Part shown: piece after piece, positions 5,431 through 5,469 of the stretch | How the letters are laid out: every line of letters starts with the position of its first letter | Position numbering within the stretch: position 1 is the stretch's first letter | DNA from: an uncultured Actinomycetes bacterium | GTDB lineage: Bacteria > Actinomycetota > Thermoleophilia > Solirubrobacterales > Solirubrobacteraceae | Reading direction: 5' to 3' | Assembly: GCA_937888775.1 (NCBI GenBank) | Contig: CALAQT010000463.1 | Coordinates: forward strand, 1 to 5,469 | DNA length: 5,469 nt | Made by a program: the position numbers and the translations under genes | Notes under the pieces: model-generated | Database searches by the model: none | What the model was told of the DNA's origin: nothing | Seen by the model: only the letters and a program-made list of their open reading frames with translations

Positions 5431-5469
5431 GCAGGGAGAGTGCGGGTTGCTGACACTCGCATTGCGACC
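5431..5469 (+). promoter_or_regulatory. Possible start of a glycine riboswitch, cut by the window edge
   Basis: GGGAGAG (5434-5440) matches the conserved first motif of glycine riboswitch aptamers. It is followed by a candidate P2 stem, either GGTTGC (5445-5450) with GCGACC (5464-5469, one wobble) or TGCGGGT (5441-5447) with ACTCGCA. The diagnostic later motifs, GCCGAAGG and CTCTCAGG, would lie beyond the window, so the call is weak. If right, a glycine-cleavage gene should follow. Confidence 0.22.

Noticed and set aside
1..5469. CRISPR array, toxin-antitoxin pair, phage genes or retron
   Set aside because: No regularly spaced repeats, no Cas, reverse transcriptase, integrase or toxin-like protein was seen in any frame.

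Overview
The window is G+C-rich chromosomal DNA (about two thirds G+C by eye, strong G/C preference at third codon positions in the clear genes). It most resembles a high-GC actinobacterium. The style of the small Cys-rich protein and of the family 4 glycosyltransferase recalls Thermoleophilia (Solirubrobacterales), but that placement is from memory of similar proteins, not from a search.

Layout. (1) 1-645: the left edge may carry the end of an unrecognised minus-strand frame running off the window. It is followed by a clear small minus-strand gene of the YdeI/OmpD-associated family (379-645). (2) 646-1767: over 1.1 kb with no convincing intact gene. It holds a 13-bp perfect inverted repeat with a second hairpin nested inside it (870-945), a terminator-like double hairpin (1182-1226) and a possible decayed reading frame (1298-1550). 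(3) 1768-2940 and beyond: an IS110-family element on the minus strand. Its transposase can be read end to end (385 aa) only if two single-base insertions are removed; all DEDD residues and the candidate serine nucleophile are still present. The noncoding stretch upstream of it is where a bridge RNA would be expected. (4) 3423-4828: two plus-strand genes, a small four-cysteine protein and a GT-B family 4 glycosyltransferase, probably one transcription unit. (5) 4829-5469: mostly noncoding. It ends in a dense run of predicted RNA structure: a three-helix fold that would bury the Shine-Dalgarno and start codon of a 31-codon ORF, an 11-bp GC hairpin inside that ORF, and a GGGAGAG motif at the window edge that could be the first part of a glycine riboswitch.

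The genes do not form one pathway. The region looks like an accessory or rearranged segment: housekeeping-type genes around a decayed insertion sequence and a gene-poor stretch. The best candidates for something undescribed are the structured RNA region at 5259-5416 and the inverted-repeat structure at 870-945. Everything here was read by eye; no folding or database search was run.
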